Below are positions 63,751 to 64,000 of a stretch of 64,000 nucleotides of DNA, one piece after another. Where the stretch lies: positions 186,001 to 250,000 of the forward strand of contig CBDBBO010000003.1 in the NCBI GenBank assembly GCA_965203135.1, written 5' to 3'. The position numbers were made by a program, and so were the translations under genes. The stretch comes from CATOSD01 sp965203135 (lineage in GTDB: Bacteria; Chloroflexota; Dehalococcoidia; Lucifugimonadales; CATOSD01). The notes below the pieces were generated by a model. The model ran no database searches. It was not told the origin of the DNA and saw only the letters and a program-made list of their open reading frames with translations. Numbering within the stretch: the stretch's first letter is position 1; each line of letters starts with the position of its first letter.

Positions 63751-64000
63751 CTACCTGCCGGTGAAGCTGGGTTGGCGCTTCTCGGCGAAGGCCCGCGGCC
63801 CCTCCTTGGAGTCGTCGGTCGTCCTGAGCAGCCGCCCCAGCGTGGCGTACAGCCGCATCCCATCGCGCAGTCCCTGGTTGACCTTTAGGGATGCCAGCTC
63901 CTTGGTCACGCGGATGGCCAGCGGCGCGTTGCTGGCTATCCTCTCGCAAAGCTGCTGGGCGGCCTCCAGGTGCTTGCCATCCTCGACGACGCGGGAGATA
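63751..64000 (-). CDS. Enoyl-CoA hydratase/isomerase, C-terminal end (cut by window edge)
   Basis: Reading the minus strand in the frame starting at 63999 gives ISRVVEDGKHLEAAQQLCER, then IASNAPLAIRVTKELASLKV, with RDGMRLYATLGRLL, TDDSKEGPRAFAEKRQP and SFTGR before TAG at 63751. This is the typical helical C-terminus of crotonase-family enzymes ('AxxIAxxAPLAxxxxK', 'EGxxAFxEKRxPxFxG'). Only the last 82 residues are inside the window. It would hydrate the enoyl-CoA made by the neighbouring dehydrogenases. Confidence 0.9.
   Translation of the reverse strand, partial: ISRVVEDGKHLEAAQQLCERIASNAPLAIRVTKELASLKVNQGLRDGMRLYATLGRLLRTTDDSKEGPRAFAEKRQPSFTGR

Overview
The window is 64 kb of high-GC bacterial chromosome, open at both ends: a helicase-nuclease gene is cut at base 1 and an enoyl-CoA hydratase gene at base 64000. 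The gene set fits Chloroflexota, most likely a SAR202/Dehalococcoidia-like free-living lineage. The grounds are lipoproteins and surface proteins with long Thr-Pro 'PTPTPAPTP' linkers, an F420:NADP reductase, ETF with several acyl-CoA dehydrogenases, a solitary 16S gene, and small 'CCTTCCCCC-loop-GGGGGAAGG' palindromes scattered between genes. This is inference; the complete 16S gene at 17226-18740 would settle it.

Layout. 1-9.6 kb: AddA-like helicase-nuclease, an intergenic repeat, copper amine oxidase, a leucine-rich-repeat surface protein, a PuuE/polysaccharide-deacetylase-type enzyme and an unknown membrane protein. 9.8-16.8 kb: a lipoprotein, a probable selenocysteine-containing peroxiredoxin-like protein (in-frame TGA at 10967), pterin dehydratase, an NCS2 permease with a fused soluble domain, a lipoprotein with four Cache-like repeats, and a membrane-anchored hydrolase. 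16.9-18.9 kb: a compact rRNA unit on the minus strand (promoter, processing stem, 16S, stem, tRNA-Ala) with no 23S or 5S after it. 18.9-22.6 kb: a 3.75-kb IS6-like transposon carrying four passenger genes, bounded by 27-bp inverted repeats and an 8-bp target duplication. It sits about 70 bp upstream of the rRNA promoter. 22.7-23.3 kb: a second, inverted copy of the ~550-bp repeat seen at 2.4-3.0 kb.

23.5-38 kb: a 1615-residue protein with 12 Calx-beta repeats, a sensor histidine kinase, then lysA, rhomboid protease, a PurN-like formyltransferase and peptidase E on the plus strand, and tig-clpP-clpX (folding and proteolysis) on the minus strand. 38-47.5 kb: etfB-etfA, an EF-G paralogue, an F420 reductase, a membrane metalloprotease, an MBL hydrolase, an AcuC-type deacetylase and a TIGR01777 epimerase. 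47.7-53 kb: peptide deformylase, a CCA-type nucleotidyltransferase and secD-secF. 53-64 kb: two oxidoreductases, endonuclease IV, a ferritin-VIT1 fusion, a site-2 protease with CBS domains, an EamA transporter, a P1 peptidase, two acyl-CoA dehydrogenases, an alpha/beta hydrolase and the tail of an enoyl-CoA hydratase. With ETF, these last genes outline oxidation of acyl-CoA compounds.

The strongest unusual items are the selenoprotein, the cargo-carrying IS6-like element beside the rRNA promoter, the unlinked 16S-tRNA-Ala unit with its distant processing stem, and the long inverted intergenic repeat pair.
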